DNA of 64,000 nt, from the NCBI GenBank assembly GCA_023055355.1, contig JALJCS010000006.1, positions 35,743,001-35,807,000 of the forward strand, in the 5' to 3' direction. This DNA is from Agelaius tricolor. Lineage: Eukaryota; Chordata; Aves; Passeriformes; Icteridae. This document shows, in pieces, positions 62,091-64,000 of this stretch. How positions within the stretch are numbered: position 1 is the stretch's first letter; every line of letters begins with the position of its first letter. The notes beneath the pieces were generated by a model that was given only the letters and a program-made list of their open reading frames with translations, made no database searches and was not told where the DNA came from. Both the position numbers and the translations under genes were made by a program.

Positions 62091-64000
62091 TAATGTGAGA
62101 TTCAGAAGGAGGAAGGCATAATACAAGAGATTCTTAACTAACACACAAAAACATAGAAAACCAGTAGCTCAGAGATACAATATTTCATATGCGCAGATAT
62201 AACAAAAGTGCAGATTGACATAAAACTCTCAAGATTTTATTTTAATGTTCTTGGGAGAAGAGGAAAGATTGCCTTAGGGTCAGAACTGCCTGCTCCTTCA
62301 TTCTTTTGTCTACTGTTCTCTATACAGTTTCTTGCAATGCACTCCTTTTCCAAACAGGCTTTTATCACAATCACCTAGTCTAGTTTACTCCTAATGAAAA
62401 ATTTAAGAGACACGCATTAGTCCATCCTTTCTTACTTAGGTGACCTGATTAGAGGGGGGAAACTCAGTGATTACATAATTCCCATGCTGTTCTGTCATCT
62501 AGCAATGCCTGCATTTATTTCAATACAGACCAAGGAGCTCTTTTTTAATTGAAAAGCAAAGAGGATATAAAACAAATCAAGCTACACTAATATTAGATCA
62601 AAATTCATTCCATATGAGCTCCTGGACAATACATTTGAGTTCAGAAGAAGATGCCATCAAATTTTTTTGATCTGATAGCTTTATGTCCCAACTCATATTC
62701 TGTAAGAATAGTAGATCTATTTAGCCATTTCAGGTAACAAAGCAGATGATATGATACTTGTTTCAAGGACCAGCATGATAAATCAAATACATAATGGTAA
62801 CTCTAAAGCAAAATACAATTTGCTGAGTCTCACTTTAGAATGATACACTTAAAATGCCTATATCATAATTTTTATACTAATTCTTTCTCAATGAAAGAAT
62901 TTTCTTGTAATGTGTTCTATCATAATAGTTTAATTTGGGACCCAGCTAGAATGTGGCTAACTTATGACACTCTAAACTTAAACTCCAGTAATTTTCTGGA
63001 TTGAGAAGTGTGAACTTGTTCCTACAGAATTTATTTGCTGTCAATTCTCTATTTATTCAGCAAAAAAAAAATTTGATTAGCTATTTCATTGTTTTCATTT
63101 AATTGTCTTTACTTGGCACAGCCATTAACAGCATTTAATAAATCTTTGTTCCAGAAAAGATGTATGACTTCTACTTGAGGCTGCAGCAATCCTAGAAGTT
63201 ATAATGGACACAGATACAAACTTGTAGCATTTAAACCACTACATGGTAAAAATATGTACAGTTAAATATAATACCATACCCTCATTTGTCCTCTGCCCAC
63301 AGGTACTCAAAAATACACTATTTGTTAACAGACTCTGGTAACCATTTAAAACTAAAAAATACATTAAACAGAACATAATTAGTTACAGCCAACATTATTA
63401 TTTAAAAATTACTAGGAAAGACATAGTTGATGTATCTAAACCTTTAGGTAACTTCCAGAGTATGTAAGAATATTTGGTATCTCTGAGGAATGGAGACAAT
63501 TGACTTAAATCACATTAAAATAATGGGTACTACATTTGAGTAGTAAATTACCCATTTTGGAATATCCAATTCACATCATAGTCTTCTGCTTGAAAGGAAA
63601 TGGCAGCTACCTCATCCCACTGCAGAAAAGTGCCTGCAGTAAGCAGATACCACACAGTCTAGAGGAATTTAGGTCAATCTCCTGCTCAAACACTTATCTC
63701 CTGTAGGACATGAAGTAAATGCCAATGTCTTTCCACCTCAATTAAACCATCAAAGAGAAAATGAGGTACACAGGGTGCTGAAGTGTACAGTCATTGAAGA
63801 CTGAAAAGTTCAGAAACTAGAACAACTAGCAACAACTTTGCAAACCAGCATGGAGGTCTATCCCCATCTCTTTGCAGAAAAATATACTGCAAGAATGGAT
63901 TGTCCTGGAGTCCTTAGCTACTTCTGCCATTGTATTTAGGAATAAAAAGACAAGTAAATTTCTTGACAACAATTCTGCAGAAAGAGAGAACACAGCTCTT

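Larger units (their letters stand above)
42454..64000 (-). other. ZNF385D: ZNF385D intron upstream of the first exon in the window (partial)
   Basis: The upstream exon starts in phase 0 after a strong acceptor, so earlier coding sequence must lie at higher coordinates. I searched by eye for the preceding proline-rich coding exon and did not find it, so the intron probably continues past 64000. Contents: a CR1 3' end at 45.05 kb, a (TG)n tract at 46.8 kb, an octamer-motif cluster at 49.53 kb, a 22-bp tandem duplication at 52.27 kb, a MIR-like SINE at 54.94 kb, a solo LTR at 60.35 kb and a weak MIR-like piece at 61.99 kb. No other features were recognised in 42500-45000, 45250-49500, 49760-54900, 55150-60300 or 62150-64000. 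Confidence 0.7.

Overview
This window is vertebrate nuclear DNA, most likely from a bird. It is AT-rich, exon-poor and full of CR1-type LINE fragments, some with the ATTCTATG-type 3' end typical of birds. It also holds one solo LTR of an avian endogenous retrovirus and a few very old amniote repeats. I see no bacterial-style genes, operons, CRISPR arrays, rRNA or tRNA genes.

The only protein-coding sequence I can support is two internal exons of one minus-strand gene. I recognise it as ZNF385D, a zinc-finger protein of the ZNF385 family. The upstream exon (42343-42453, 37 codons) has a strong polypyrimidine tract and AG acceptor, and a GTAAGT donor. The downstream exon (13680-13842, 54 codons plus 1 base) also has consensus splice sites. 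Joined in frame, they build one matrin/U1-type C2H2 finger: the Cys pair lies in the first exon and the His pair in the second. Both exons are internal, so 1-13679, 13843-42342 and 42454-64000 are best read as introns. The whole window then lies inside one gene whose ends are outside it.

Layout: 1-13.7 kb is intron downstream of the second exon. It holds an old CR1/L3-like remnant (~2.74 kb), a 2-kb compound CR1 region (7.19-9.24 kb) with a dead reverse transcriptase, an ancient repeat tail (~9.7 kb) and an (AAAT)n tract (~10.06 kb). The 28.5-kb intron at 13.8-42.3 kb holds a palindromic mini-element (~25.06 kb), an outward-facing CR1 pair (26.5-27.7 kb), a CR1 3' end (~34.1 kb), and a young-over-old CR1 stack (36.9-38.5 kb). 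The intron at 42.5-64 kb holds a CR1 3' end (~45.05 kb), an octamer-motif cluster that looks like an enhancer (49.53-49.75 kb), a MIR-like SINE (~55 kb) and the solo LTR (60.35-60.92 kb).

I did not find a new biological system. The items most worth following up are the POU/octamer cluster, the exact hairpin at the deletion point of a CR1 copy, the finger-splitting 28.5-kb intron with an ATG on the first base of an exon, and several recent local tandem duplications. Repeat family names rest on recalled consensus sequences, not on a search.
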